64,000 nucleotides of DNA from Paracoccaceae bacterium. Its GTDB lineage: Bacteria > Pseudomonadota > Alphaproteobacteria > Rhodobacterales > Rhodobacteraceae. Positions 47,563 to 58,000 of this stretch are shown piece after piece; the stretch's first letter is position 1, and every line of letters begins with the position of its first letter. The notes under the pieces are model-generated. The model did not search any database, was not told the origin of the DNA, and was given only the letters and a program-made list of their open reading frames with translations. The translations under genes and the position numbers were made by a program. Location: contig JAOTXT010000020.1 of NCBI GenBank assembly GCA_029862205.1, positions 1 through 64,000 on the forward strand, read 5' to 3'.

Positions 47563-49652
47563 TCGCCTCTGCCGCCGCCACCCCCGCCGGACTCACCACC
47601 GCCGCCATCACCCGAGGCGCTGCTGTCGCCGTCGTCGCGGCCTTTGCCGCGCGCTCGGCCACGGCCGGATGCGTCGGGACCGCCGGGGTTGGATCCTTCG
47701 GCCCGGCGCTTGCGGCTGCGCCGCGAGCCGCGCTTGCCTCTTTCCTGGCCCGTGCGCTGAGCGGGTGCGGGCGTCTCGGCTTCCTCCGCGTCCTCGTCGT
47801 CATCGGGTTCGGTAGGCGCCTTGGAGGTCGGCTTGTCGCTCGCCACCTGTGCGGGTTGGCGTTTGAAGCTGGACTTGATGTTCCCCAACAGGTCGATCTC
47901 GACCCCCTGGCTGCGCATGATCACGTATTGCTGGACGAAGGTGATGATGTTGTTCGCGCACCAATAGATCACCAGGCCGCTCGCGAATTGGCCCAGCATG
48001 AACATGAAGAGCCAGGGCATCCAGGCGAAGATCATCTTCTGGGTCGGATCGGTGGGCGCGGGATTGAGCTTTTGCTGCATCCACATCGTGACGCCCATCA
48101 GGATCGGATAGACCCCGATCGAGACGATCGCCAAGAAGGCCGGGATCTGGAAGTCCAGCAGGCCGAAGACGTTCATCCACGAGGTCGGATCGGGCGCGGA
48201 GAGGTCCTTGATCCAACCGACGAACGGCGCGTGACGCATCTCGATGGTGACGAACAGCACTTTGTAGAGCGAGAAGAAGATCGGGATCTGCAACAGGATC
48301 GGCAGGCAGCCCGAGGCGGGATTGACCTTCTCCTTCTTGTAGAGGGCCATCATCTCCTGCTGCATCTTCTGGCGGTCGTCGCCCACGCGCTCCTTGATCT
48401 TCTCCATCTCGGGCTGGAGCTTCTTCATCTTCGACATCGAGACGTAGGATTTGTAGGCGAGGGGGAACAGGACCGCCTTGACCAGCAGCGTCAGCGCGAT
48501 GATCGCGATGCCCATATTGCCGATCAGACCCTTGATCCAGATGAGCAGCCAGGCAATGGGCTTGGTCAGGAAATAGAACCAGCCCCAATCGATTGCCTTG
48601 TGGAAGTCGACAATTCCCAAGTCTTCCTCGTAACCGGTGAGGGTTTCGAGTTCCTTCGCCCCGGCAAAGAGCCGCGATTTGGACTCGACCGTTGCGCCGG
48701 CACCGATGCTGAGCACCGGCAGGCGCATCTCGGTGCGAAATTCTTCGACACCGCCGAGATTGAGCAGGCGGTAGACCGCGTCAAAGGCCTGTCCAGGTTC
48801 GGGGATCAGGGTGGACATCCAGTATTTGTCGGTGAAACCCACCCAGCCATTGTCGGTTACGGGGAGCGTTTCGACCGGTCCGCGTTCGGCGCTGCCGACC
48901 GGCAGGTCGCGGATCTCGTCATAATCGACTTCCGAGAGTTCGCCGTCGAAGACGCCGACCGCGCCCTCGTGCAGGATGTAGAATCCGACCCCGTCAGGCT
49001 CGCCGCGCCGGGCGATCGCGCCATAGGGGGCCAGGCTCATCGCCGCCTCGGTCGTGTTCTCGACCGACTGGGTGACGGTGAACATGTAGTCTTCGTCGAG
49101 CGCGAACATGCGCCGGAAGATCAGGCCCTGGCCATTGTCCCAACGCAACACGACGGGGCTTGAAGTGGTCAGCTTGTTGCCGCTCTCGACCCGCCATTCG
49201 GTCTTTTGGTTGGGCAGGGGGCCCGGATCGTTGTCGACCGTTCGGCGCCAGCCGTAATCGACGAAATAGGGGTTCGGCCCACCGGCGGGGTTCAAGAGAA
49301 CCACGGTGTCGGAGCCGGGCTCGAGCGTTTCGCGGTATTTCAGCAGGTGCAGATCGTCGAGCCGCCCGCCGGCCAGCGCGATCGAGCCTGAAAGCGCTCC
49401 GGTCTCGATCGCCACGCGCGGCGTGCCTGCCAGAGCCTCGTCACGGCCAAGACCGCCCTCCACGACCGTTGTCGGCGTGGGCACGGTGCCGCCCTCAACC
49501 GTCGCCGCCGGCACATCCGCCTGGCCCTCGACCGCCGTCGGCTCAGGTGGCGGCGGAGGAGGCGGCACGACAAAGGCCTGCCAGGCGAAGACCACCAGCA
49601 TCGACAGCACTGCCGCCAGGATCAGGTTCTTATTGTCGTTGTCGCCGCCCAT
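47559..49652 (-). CDS. yidC: Membrane protein insertase YidC (Oxa1 family) with basic/Gly-rich C-terminal tail
   Basis: NKNLILAAVLSMLVVFAWQAF, MKKLQPEMEKIKERVGDDRQKMQQEMMALYKKEKVNPASGCLPILLQIPIFFSLYKVLF. Confidence 0.96.
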   Translation of the reverse strand: MGGDNDNKNLILAAVLSMLVVFAWQAFVVPPPPPPPEPTAVEGQADVPAATVEGGTVPTPTTVVEGGLGRDEALAGTPRVAIETGALSGSIALAGGRLDDLHLLKYRETLEPGSDTVVLLNPAGGPNPYFVDYGWRRTVDNDPGPLPNQKTEWRVESGNKLTTSSPVVLRWDNGQGLIFRRMFALDEDYMFTVTQSVENTTEAAMSLAPYGAIARRGEPDGVGFYILHEGAVGVFDGELSEVDYDEIRDLPVGSAERGPVETLPVTDNGWVGFTDKYWMSTLIPEPGQAFDAVYRLLNLGGVEEFRTEMRLPVLSIGAGATVESKSRLFAGAKELETLTGYEEDLGIVDFHKAIDWGWFYFLTKPIAWLLIWIKGLIGNMGIAIIALTLLVKAVLFPLAYKSYVSMSKMKKLQPEMEKIKERVGDDRQKMQQEMMALYKKEKVNPASGCLPILLQIPIFFSLYKVLFVTIEMRHAPFVGWIKDLSAPDPTSWMNVFGLLDFQIPAFLAIVSIGVYPILMGVTMWMQQKLNPAPTDPTQKMIFAWMPWLFMFMLGQFASGLVIYWCANNIITFVQQYVIMRSQGVEIDLLGNIKSSFKRQPAQVASDKPTSKAPTEPDDDEDAEEAETPAPAQRTGQERGKRGSRRSRKRRAEGSNPGGPDASGRGRARGKGRDDGDSSASGDGGGGESGGGGGGRGE

Positions 49653-49705
49653 CGGCCGCTCCGAGGTTAACCGCGCCCGCCTTGAAGCGCCTGGTGGGGT
49701 TCAGG

Positions 49706-50551
49706 TCAAGGGTTTTCCGGGCCCGACGCAGCGAGGTTGGCGAAATCGAAGAGGTCAGGATCCGCCAAGTGGCTGGGGCGCACGTTGCTCAGGGCCTTGA
49801 ACATGACCCCGCGGCGGCCCGGGCTGCTGCGCTCCCACCCATCCAGCATGGCCTTGATCTGCTGGCGCTGCAGCCCCTCCTGGCTGCCGCAGAGATCGCA
49901 AGGGATGATCGGAAAACCCATCGCCTTGGCGAAACGGTCGCAATCGTCCTCGGCCACATGGGCCAGTGGGCGCAGCACCGTCAGATCGCCGTCCTCGTTC
50001 ACCAGCTTCGGGGGCATCGCCGCCAGCCGCCCGCCATGGAAGAGGTTCAGGAAGAAAGTCGCCAAAACATCGTCGCGATGGTGGCCCAGCACCACCGCCT
50101 GGCAGCCCTCCTCGCGCGCAATCCGGTAGAGGTGCCCGCGCCGGAGCCGCGAGCAAAGCGCACAATAGGTCTTCGAGGACGGCACCTTGTCGATGACGAT
50201 CGAATAGGTGTCCCGGTATTCGATCCGGTGAGGAATGCCCAGACGCGCGAGATACTCCGGCAACACGGTCGCCGGAAAACCAAGCTGGCCTTGGTCGAGG
50301 TTGCAGGCGAGCAGATCGACAGGCAAAAGCCCACGCCACTCAAGTTCAATTAGTGCTGCCAGCAGGGTATAACTGTCCTTGCCGCCCGAAAGACAGACTA
50401 GCCAGCGCTGGCCGGCCGTTGCCATCCCATATGCCTCGATTGCCTCGCGGGTCTGGCGGACGAGCCGCTTTCTCAGCTTGCGGAAATCCAGTCCCTCGGG
50501 AGCGTCGGCGTAGAGCCGTTCCAGAACGGTGCTTTCGGTCGCATCCAGCAT
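49706..50551 (-). CDS. ttcA: tRNA 2-thiocytidine biosynthesis protein TtcA
   Basis: [16 protein letters not shown]-loop, [13 protein letters not shown] and [19 protein letters not shown] cysteines. Confidence 0.93.
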   Translation of the reverse strand: MLDATESTVLERLYADAPEGLDFRKLRKRLVRQTREAIEAYGMATAGQRWLVCLSGGKDSYTLLAALIELEWRGLLPVDLLACNLDQGQLGFPATVLPEYLARLGIPHRIEYRDTYSIVIDKVPSSKTYCALCSRLRRGHLYRIAREEGCQAVVLGHHRDDVLATFFLNLFHGGRLAAMPPKLVNEDGDLTVLRPLAHVAEDDCDRFAKAMGFPIIPCDLCGSQEGLQRQQIKAMLDGWERSSPGRRGVMFKALSNVRPSHLADPDLFDFANLAASGPENP

Positions 50552-50641
50552 GGATGTTCGCTACGCGATCGGCAGGCGGGGCGCAAGGCGGGAAGGTGGG
50601 GCCTTGCGCCGCAATTCCGTTTCCCAAAGACTTGGGCCGCC

Positions 50642-51250
50642 ATGACCTTTACTGATTTCGTCCGTACCTTCCCGGGCCAATTCGAGGCGCTGCGGGCCTC
50701 CTACGGCGAGCCTCACCGTGCCTACCACAATTGGATGCATATCGAGGCTCTGCTTGCACAATTCCGGGAATGCAAAAGCGCTTTCGAGGATCCCGATGCG
50801 ATGATGCTCGCGATCCTCTATCACGACTGCGTCTACGACCCGCTTGGGTCCGGGAACGAACGCGCGAGCGCCGACAGGATGGCCCGTGAGCTGCGGGGGC
50901 AACTGGACGGTCGCATTCTGGCCGATGCGGCCCAATTGATCCTGGCGACCGAAAAACATGTTGTTCCGGGCGCCCTGTCCGCCGGGTTGTCGGCGGATTG
51001 CGCGCTCTTTCTGGATATGGACCTTTCGATCCTCGGCGCGGAACGTGCAACCTTTGATCAATATGAAGCCGCTATACGTGAGGAGTATCGCGCGGTTCCC
51101 GATCGCCTATTCCGCGACGGCCGAAAGGCGATTCTAGGGCGGTTCTTGGCGCGTCCCGAGATCTATTTCACCAATCGGTACCGTCTTGAGCGCGAAAACC
51201 AGGCACGCACCAACCTAGCCCGCGCCATCGCGGCGCTCGATGGCGCTTAA
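50642..51250 (+). CDS. HD-domain phosphohydrolase-like protein
   Basis: EPHRAYHNWMHIEALLAQF...MMLAILYHDCVYDPLGSGNERASADRM. Confidence 0.85.
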   Translation: MTFTDFVRTFPGQFEALRASYGEPHRAYHNWMHIEALLAQFRECKSAFEDPDAMMLAILYHDCVYDPLGSGNERASADRMARELRGQLDGRILADAAQLILATEKHVVPGALSAGLSADCALFLDMDLSILGAERATFDQYEAAIREEYRAVPDRLFRDGRKAILGRFLARPEIYFTNRYRLERENQARTNLARAIAALDGA

Positions 51251-52920
51251 CCCGCTTCTGCTTCGGCCAGCCGGCTTTCCAGCAATTCGCCGGATTCGCT
51301 GAGGATCGGGTAGGCGAGCGAGGAGAAGAGCGAGTTGATCTGCTTGAGCGCGCGGATGGTTTCCAGGTGCACCTCGCTGGTCTCGATACTCTCGACCGTG
51401 CCGCCCTGGAGGCGCCGGAGATGGCGTTTCTGGCTACGCATCTCAAGCTCGCGCATGCGCACCTTTTCCTGCAGCAACTCGCGTGCCGAGTCGCGGTCGC
51501 CCGAGACCAGCACGTTCAACGCCAGCTGGATGTTCTGCATGACTTGGGTGTGCTGGTCGGTCAGTTCGCGCCAGCCTTCGTCCGAGAAAGCCAGGTGCTT
51601 GTCGCGCATCTCGCCGACCAATTTCAGCAGGCTCTTCGAGATGATGTCGCCCACATGTTCGAGATTGATCGCGAAGTTTGCCAATACCATGCTGCGTCGG
51701 GCGTCGTCGCCGCTCATCGAATTGCGGTTCAGTTCGGCCAGGTAGAGCTTGATCTCGGCATGGGCCTTGTTGACCTCCTGGTCCAGCCGGCGCAATTCCT
51801 TGACCCGGTCCTTGTCGCCGGTCTCGTAGAGTTCCATGACTGGGCGCAGCATCACCTCGACGATCTCGCTGACCCGCAGCAATTCCCGCGTGGCGCTGGC
51901 CAGCGCCAGGCGCGGCGTGTCCAGGACCGAGCGGTCGAGCGCGCTGACCCGGCTGGACAAGAGATCGGTCGGTTCGCCGGTGCCATTCGCCTCCGGGATC
52001 CACGCCGCCAAGATGCGGCTCATCAGTCCGGTGAACGGCGCACAGAGAACCACCAGGGCCACGTTGAACGTGACATGGAGGATCACGATCTGGCTCGCCG
52101 GATCATCGCCCGCAAGCTCGACCGGGAAGTCCACCGCGCCAAAGACGACCAGCGCGATGAACGCGCCGAGACCTCGAAAGATCAAGTTGCCGATCGGCAC
52201 GCGGCGCGCAATCGGCATGGCGTTTCGCGTCAAGCCCACCGCGATCAAACCGGCCCCCAGATTGGCGCCCAAGACCAGGGCAATCCCCAATTCGAGCGGA
52301 ACCGAACCCTGAGCCGCCAGCGTTGCGACCAGCAGGATCGAGGCGATGCTGGAATGGAGCAACCACGTGAAGAGCGCGCCCAGCAGGAATGACAGGAGAT
52401 ACTCATCCTTCAGGTATGAAACGATCGCCGGCAGCGCCTCGCTTTCGCGCAAGGGCAGCGTCGCTGCCGCGATCATTTGGAGCGAGACCAGGACCAGGGC
52501 GATCCCGATAAGGATGCGCCCACCCTGGCGGGCGCGGCGCGTTTGACCCTTAAGGAACATTCCGCCGCCGATCAGCAGGAGGAAAGGCGTCAGCCAGGCC
52601 AGGTCAAAGGCGAGAATCCGGACAATCAGCGCCGAGCCAAGATCGGCCCCCAGCAGCAGGATCAGCGCACCGCTCACCTCGACCAAGCCGCTTACCGCGA
52701 AACCCGCCGCCAGTATTCCAACGGCGGTCGAGCTCTGCAGCAGCATCGCTGCCCCGGCGCCGAAGGCGATCGCTTTCGGCCAGTTGCCGCCCGCATAGCG
52801 CAGGGCGCGTTCCATTCCTGGGCCGTAGGCGCGTTCGACCCCGGTGCGCGCCATGCGCACCGCGAGGAGCAGCAGCGTCACCGCTCCGGCCAGATGCAGA
52901 AACAAAAGGGTCGTGTCCAT
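51247..52920 (-). CDS. Na/Pi cotransporter family protein with C-terminal PhoU-like domain
   Basis: AMLLQSSTAVGILAAGFAVSGLV and LHSSIASILLVATLA QSS repeats; C-terminal helical PhoU-like region. Confidence 0.92.
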   Translation of the reverse strand: MDTTLLFLHLAGAVTLLLLAVRMARTGVERAYGPGMERALRYAGGNWPKAIAFGAGAAMLLQSSTAVGILAAGFAVSGLVEVSGALILLLGADLGSALIVRILAFDLAWLTPFLLLIGGGMFLKGQTRRARQGGRILIGIALVLVSLQMIAAATLPLRESEALPAIVSYLKDEYLLSFLLGALFTWLLHSSIASILLVATLAAQGSVPLELGIALVLGANLGAGLIAVGLTRNAMPIARRVPIGNLIFRGLGAFIALVVFGAVDFPVELAGDDPASQIVILHVTFNVALVVLCAPFTGLMSRILAAWIPEANGTGEPTDLLSSRVSALDRSVLDTPRLALASATRELLRVSEIVEVMLRPVMELYETGDKDRVKELRRLDQEVNKAHAEIKLYLAELNRNSMSGDDARRSMVLANFAINLEHVGDIISKSLLKLVGEMRDKHLAFSDEGWRELTDQHTQVMQNIQLALNVLVSGDRDSARELLQEKVRMRELEMRSQKRHLRRLQGGTVESIETSEVHLETIRALKQINSLFSSLAYPILSESGELLESRLAEAEAG

Positions 52921-53351
52921 GCTCGTCCATCAACTTCGGTCTAGCGGCCGCTGGGCGGCGCACCTGCCGAAGGTACGTTTGTTATGGCCCGCCATGCCCC
53001 GCGCGCCATCGCGGCGGGATCGGCGGTTTCATTGCGGGGCCCGTCAGGCAACGACAAAGCTTCGCATCGCTCAAATCGATATTTTGGATGTTTTGATCGA
53101 TCTGGCTTATGCTTGTCATATGAACACTCCGCCACTTTGATCTTCAACGCAAGTTTCGGCGAAATGTCGAGGGTTTCGAGGGCCTGGACTGTCACAAAAC
53201 GATTACAAAATCGTTGCGTTGACCGATGATCAACCGGAGTCGACGCGCCGATCATGTTGAAAAGGGGCGCACGAATCGCCCGGCGCGCGTTGCTTGCCCG
53301 ACCGGTTGGGCGCATTAGAATAGCTGGTGAACTCAAACCCGCGGGAGCGAT

Positions 53352-54791
53352 ATGGGGCTTTTCCGAGGCCTTTCCGGGCGTCTGCTAGTTGTCACGATCA
53401 TGGTCGTGATGATGGTCGAGGTGGCGATCTTCGTACCGTCGGTCGCGCGCTTCCGTGCTGACTACCTGGCCGAGAGGGTGGTCCGCGCCCAGATTGCCTC
53501 GCTGAGCGTCCTCGCGGCGCCGGATGGCATGGTGTCGGAGGAATTGCAGGCCCAACTGCTCGAGAAGACCGAGGCGCTCAATATCGTGCTGCGCGAAAAG
53601 GGCGTGAGCTCGATCATCCTTTCGCGTGATCAGATGTCCGAGGTTACGGCGACGTTCGATCTGCGCGAGATGGATCCGGCGACATTGATCATGGACGCGC
53701 TGTCACGCATGACCGACGGTGAGGACGAGGCGGTCATCCGAGTGATTGACAAGCCAACCGTGATCGACGCGGAGGCGATCGAGATCACGCTCGACGCGGC
53801 GCCCCTGCGCGACGCGATGATCGAGTTCGGATGGCGTATCTTGCGGCTGTCGCTGATCATCTCGGTGATCACGGCAGCGATGATCTTTCTCACGGTGCGC
53901 CGTTTCATCGTCTCGCCGCTGCTGGGGGTGATCGAGAACGTCAAGGCGTTCCAGCAGAACCCCGAGGATCCGGCGCGGATCATCCGGCCGGTCAGCCGGT
54001 TGGGCGAGGTTGCCGAGGCCGAGCGCGCGCTGGCCGACATGCAGGGCGACGTGCTGACCGCGCTCCGCGAGCGCGCACGGCTCGCCTCGTTGGGCGAGGC
54101 ACTGGCCAAGATAAGCCACGACCTTCGGAACATGCTGTCGACGGGTCACCTGATGGCCGACCGGTTGGAGGGGAGCCGCGATCCCCTGGTGGCGCGGACT
54201 GTGCCAAAGCTGATCGGATCGCTCGACCGGGCGATCAACCTCTGCAAGCGCACGCTGGATTATGGGCGCGCCGAGGAAATCGCGCCCGAGCCGCGCCAAT
54301 TGCGGCTGCGCGCGCTGGCGGTCGAGGTTGCCGAGGGGCTGGGCCTGGATGTCGATGGGCAAAGCGGAGGAGCAGGGGTCCCGATCCGGATCGACATTGA
54401 CGAGCGCTATACGGTCGAAGCGGATCCCGATCAGCTCTACCGGGTGCTGGCCAATCTGCTGCGCAATGCGACCGAGGCAATCGCGTCGAGCCGGGGGCCT
54501 GGCGAGATCCGGTTGAGCGCGGCGACCGGGACCGATGGCATGCAGGAGATCCGGGTCGCCGATACCGGGCCGGGGATGCCGGCCAAGGCATTGGAGAACC
54601 TGTTCCAGCCGTTCCGCGGCGGCATCCGCCATGGCGGGTCGGGGCTTGGCCTGCCGATCGCCGCCGAGCTGATGCGCGCCCATGGCGGTGAGCTGAAACT
54701 GGTGTCGAGCACGTCCGAGGGCAGCGAATTCCTGCTGCGCCTGCCAGGCCCGCTGCCCGATGCGGCGGCGGCGCAGGACGCCCGGGATTGA
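53352..54791 (+). CDS. Membrane sensor histidine kinase (HAMP, HATPase)
   Basis: ALAKISHDLRNMLSTGHLMADRL H-box; RNATEAIAS N-box; VADTGPGMPAKALENLFQPF G-box. Confidence 0.93.
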   Translation: MGLFRGLSGRLLVVTIMVVMMVEVAIFVPSVARFRADYLAERVVRAQIASLSVLAAPDGMVSEELQAQLLEKTEALNIVLREKGVSSIILSRDQMSEVTATFDLREMDPATLIMDALSRMTDGEDEAVIRVIDKPTVIDAEAIEITLDAAPLRDAMIEFGWRILRLSLIISVITAAMIFLTVRRFIVSPLLGVIENVKAFQQNPEDPARIIRPVSRLGEVAEAERALADMQGDVLTALRERARLASLGEALAKISHDLRNMLSTGHLMADRLEGSRDPLVARTVPKLIGSLDRAINLCKRTLDYGRAEEIAPEPRQLRLRALAVEVAEGLGLDVDGQSGGAGVPIRIDIDERYTVEADPDQLYRVLANLLRNATEAIASSRGPGEIRLSAATGTDGMQEIRVADTGPGMPAKALENLFQPFRGGIRHGGSGLGLPIAAELMRAHGGELKLVSSTSEGSEFLLRLPGPLPDAAAAQDARD

Positions 54792-54874
54792 CCCTTGCAT
54801 TTGCCCATGCCGACCGCTAGATAGCGGTCTCGCCGCCGAAGCCGCACGATATGCGGCTGAGGGCACGGCCCAAA

Positions 54875-54951
54875 GCACCGGTAGCTCAGCTGGATAGAGC
54901 ACCAGACTACGAATCTGGGGGTCGGGAGTTCGAATCTTCCCCGGTGCGCCA
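54875..54951 (+). tRNA. tRNA-Arg(ACG)
   Basis: GCACCGGTAGCTCAGCTGGATAGAGCACCAGACTACGAATCTGGGGGTCGGGAGTTCGAATCTTCCCCGGTGCGCCA. Confidence 0.96.
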
Positions 54952-55159
54952 ATCTTCTCAGAGAGTTACATCGAAGTGGCCTTACCGCAGTAAGGCCAAA
55001 AGTAAGGCTCCAACTGACGGAACCGCGCTGCAAGGTCTGGAGGCTTGGGTCCGCGAGGCTCGTCATCGTGCCCTTTTGCCAGCGAGCGCTCGCGCCCACC
55101 CCATTGGCAAGCGCCATTTGATGCCGTAGTTTTCTCAAAAGAGATCGAGCGGTGAAGCA

Positions 55160-56338
55160 ATGTGGCGCTGGGACCAAGGAAGGCTTCCATACTTCCAATA
55201 TGACGCGTTACGTGCAGTCGCGAAGATAGCGGTTTCCGAAGACCTGAAGGCGGTCGACAAGGCAGTAGCAATCAAGGCCACAGGCCTGCCCTTTCTGCCA
55301 GTTGATTATCCCAACCTTTGGCGAAATTATTCGCGAATCTACAAGACAACATTGCTGGTCTACGAAGATGGCGGCGTCGCGTTGCCGACTGCCGTAGCAG
55401 GTCTTCTTGCGGGCGATGGGCTTGTCACGTCCGATGAGTATTTTCACTTCTTAGCGCAAGTCTTCTCGGACCCTTGCCCAGCATTTCAGGAGTGGAGTGC
55501 CGATGCTCCGTTACGATTCCCAATAGCGTTCTCAATAAGGTATGCTTTGGCAAAATTGATTGTGAGTGAGGAGAGCACAACGCATTTGAGTGAGATATTA
55601 GGCGCTTATCATCATTCTGGTTTTACTGGCGGAGAAAGCGATGAAGATCTTTCCCAACTGATTTCTAGTGGTGTTGATTTTAGCAAAGTCCACATACCTG
55701 GAGATGCAAGGCAAGCTAGAGAGAGTTTGCGCGTTATTTCACAAATTTCTTACTTATTTTACCGGAATAATTCTATTACAATATCGCTTGATGTAGAGGA
55801 TGCAAAAGATGTATTTGAGAAACTTACTCCAATAACAGGACTTGCAGAAAAAAATAGTGACAATGAGATTTTCAGAGTATCAGAGTTGTTCAAAGGCGGT
55901 ACAACTTTGGATATTTTTGACTTCAAGAACACTGTAGTTGCCGATGTCATCGATAGCGGTTTCAAAGAAGGTTCAAAGGTCAAGAAGACCCACGTCACGA
56001 TTGAACGCAACGGAAACTTAAGGAAGGCGTATTTTGAAGCTCATCCGACAAGCGTCTGTGACTGCTGCAAGATGGATACCAACATTTTGTATCCGTGGGC
56101 AGACAGAGTACTAGACCTGCACCACATTCTTCCACTATCCTCCGGAACCCGGGTGGAAACAGGCGGAACGACACTGACAGACCTAATCCCAGTCTGCCCA
56201 ACCTGTCATCGAGCTGTTCACCGCTACTATGATCAATGGCTGAAGGCCAAATCGCAAGAAGACTTCGCGTCAGCATCGGAAGCGCTGATCGTGTACGACG
56301 AAGCAAAGACCAATCTAGGGGGCGCGAGCGGTGCTTGA
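55160..56338 (+). CDS. HNH endonuclease, probable type II restriction enzyme
   Basis: CDCCKMDTNILYPWADRVLDLHHILPLSSGTRVETGGTTLTDLIPVCPTCHRAVHR HNH motif; adjacent to MTase and Vsr. Confidence 0.85.
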   Translation: MWRWDQGRLPYFQYDALRAVAKIAVSEDLKAVDKAVAIKATGLPFLPVDYPNLWRNYSRIYKTTLLVYEDGGVALPTAVAGLLAGDGLVTSDEYFHFLAQVFSDPCPAFQEWSADAPLRFPIAFSIRYALAKLIVSEESTTHLSEILGAYHHSGFTGGESDEDLSQLISSGVDFSKVHIPGDARQARESLRVISQISYLFYRNNSITISLDVEDAKDVFEKLTPITGLAEKNSDNEIFRVSELFKGGTTLDIFDFKNTVVADVIDSGFKEGSKVKKTHVTIERNGNLRKAYFEAHPTSVCDCCKMDTNILYPWADRVLDLHHILPLSSGTRVETGGTTLTDLIPVCPTCHRAVHRYYDQWLKAKSQEDFASASEALIVYDEAKTNLGGASGA

Positions 56339-57533
56339 TGAGGTAGACCAGCGGAGCAACGAACTAAGCATTGATCGCCAATTGAAATTGATATCTCGGA
56401 CAGAGGCCAATGGCATGCCATTGGCCGAAGTGCTCGAAGGGAATGGCTTTACATATGACGACCTGCGTTATGTGCGAAGCCGCGAGTTAGTGTGGGATGG
56501 TCCGCCAGCAAACGATTTGACGGAGTTCAAACGCAGACCAAACGATATTCCAGTAGTGAGCTTCTTTACTGGTTGTGGTGGCATGGATCTCGGATTCGAG
56601 GCCGCTGGCTTCTCGCATGTAGCTGCTTTCGAATTCAACGAGTTGTTCTGTAAGACGCTTCGCAAAAATCGCCCCGACTGGAACGTTTTTGGGCCGCCTG
56701 TCCACAGTGGAGATGTCTCGAAAGTTGGCGAGGTCACTGATGCGCTTTCGAGGCTGATTAGTTCACCCTTCGAGGGCGTATTCATCGGAGGCCCACCGTG
56801 CCAACCGTTTTCGATCGCCGCGAATCAACGCTTCGCCAAATGGGGTGACAAGTTTAAACGGACTGGTTTCTCTCACGAAACCAACGGCGGCCTGCTATTC
56901 GACTATGTTGAGATCATTCGGTCGTTCAAACCCTCCGTCTTCATTATTGAGAACGTGCCTGGCCTTAGGGACATAGACGATGGCGCGCAGCTCTCAGAGG
57001 CAATGCAAGCCTTGAGAGCGGCTGGATATTCCCTCGAGACGCCGACCGTGCTTGATGCTGCCGATTACGAAATCCCGCAGCAACGCCTAAGATTGTTTGT
57101 AGTAGGGAACAGACGAGGCAAACAGTTCGTATATCCAAGAGCGTCTCTGCGCCGGATAGGCGCGGGAGCGGTTCTGTCAGATCGCGCTCCTAATGCCGCG
57201 AACAATGAAACTCGAAGACATAACGCAGGATCCATTGTCCGCTACATGCGGTTGGACTATGGCTCGCGCGATCAACTTGGTCGAGTTGACCGCCTGAACC
57301 CCGCGATTCCGTCAAAAACTGTCATCGCCGGTGGGTCTGGGGGAGGAGGACGTTCACATCTTCATCCCGAGATTCCGAGAACGCTCAGTGTTCGTGAGTG
57401 CGCGCGGCTTCAATCGTTTCCCGATGATTATGTTTTTGCTGGCCCGACCGCGCGCCAGTTCACACAAGTTGGCAACGCCGTTCCGCCGGTGCTCGCGGCC
57501 AGAATGGCATCGCAGGTGGCAAAGCTCTTTTGA
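56331..57533 (+). CDS. DNA (cytosine-5-)-methyltransferase
   Basis: VVSFFTGCGGMDLGFEAAGF, FIGGPPCQPFS, FIIENVPG, IPQQRLRLFVVG, RECARLQSFPDDYVF...QVGNAVPPVLA C5-MTase motifs; GTG start. Confidence 0.95.
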   Translation: MLDEVDQRSNELSIDRQLKLISRTEANGMPLAEVLEGNGFTYDDLRYVRSRELVWDGPPANDLTEFKRRPNDIPVVSFFTGCGGMDLGFEAAGFSHVAAFEFNELFCKTLRKNRPDWNVFGPPVHSGDVSKVGEVTDALSRLISSPFEGVFIGGPPCQPFSIAANQRFAKWGDKFKRTGFSHETNGGLLFDYVEIIRSFKPSVFIIENVPGLRDIDDGAQLSEAMQALRAAGYSLETPTVLDAADYEIPQQRLRLFVVGNRRGKQFVYPRASLRRIGAGAVLSDRAPNAANNETRRHNAGSIVRYMRLDYGSRDQLGRVDRLNPAIPSKTVIAGGSGGGGRSHLHPEIPRTLSVRECARLQSFPDDYVFAGPTARQFTQVGNAVPPVLAARMASQVAKLF

Positions 57534-57967
57534 TCGACGCAGAGAACATTCGTCTCGACCCTCTTTCTGCTTCCGAGCGAAGTGCGCGCATGGCGAGGAT
57601 TCGGAGCAAGAATTCAAAGCCTGAACAAACGGTACGAAGCCTCATCCACGGGATGGGATACCGCTTCAGGCTCCACAGGAAAGATTTACCGGCGACCCCT
57701 GACATCGTATTTCCGGGAAGGCGGTGTGTGATCTTTGTGCATGGGTGTTTTTGGCACCAGCATCAATGCAGGAATGGGCGTCGACCAAAATCTAATTTGG
57801 AGTATTGGGAAGGTAAACTTATAAAGAATGTTGAAAGAGACCGGACTGCTACTCGTAAACTTGAAGAAAATGGCTGGAGAGTATTGATTATTTGGGAGTG
57901 CGAGGTTAAATGTGAAGATAAAATGCGTGATCGCATCCGAGATTTTCTCGAACTTGGCGAATCCTGA
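57530..57967 (+). CDS. vsr: Very short patch repair (Vsr) endonuclease
   Basis: RMARIRSKNSKPEQTVRSLIHGMGYRFRLHRKDLPATPDIVFPGRRCVIFVHGCFWHQHQC. Confidence 0.95.
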   Translation: MIDAENIRLDPLSASERSARMARIRSKNSKPEQTVRSLIHGMGYRFRLHRKDLPATPDIVFPGRRCVIFVHGCFWHQHQCRNGRRPKSNLEYWEGKLIKNVERDRTATRKLEENGWRVLIIWECEVKCEDKMRDRIRDFLELGES

Positions 57968-58000
57968 TCGGCGCCAGTTTCTTCGGAGATGAGGCAGAAA

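Noticed and set aside
47856-49163. 435-aa plus ORF antisense to yidC
   Set aside because: Shadow ORF; no motifs.
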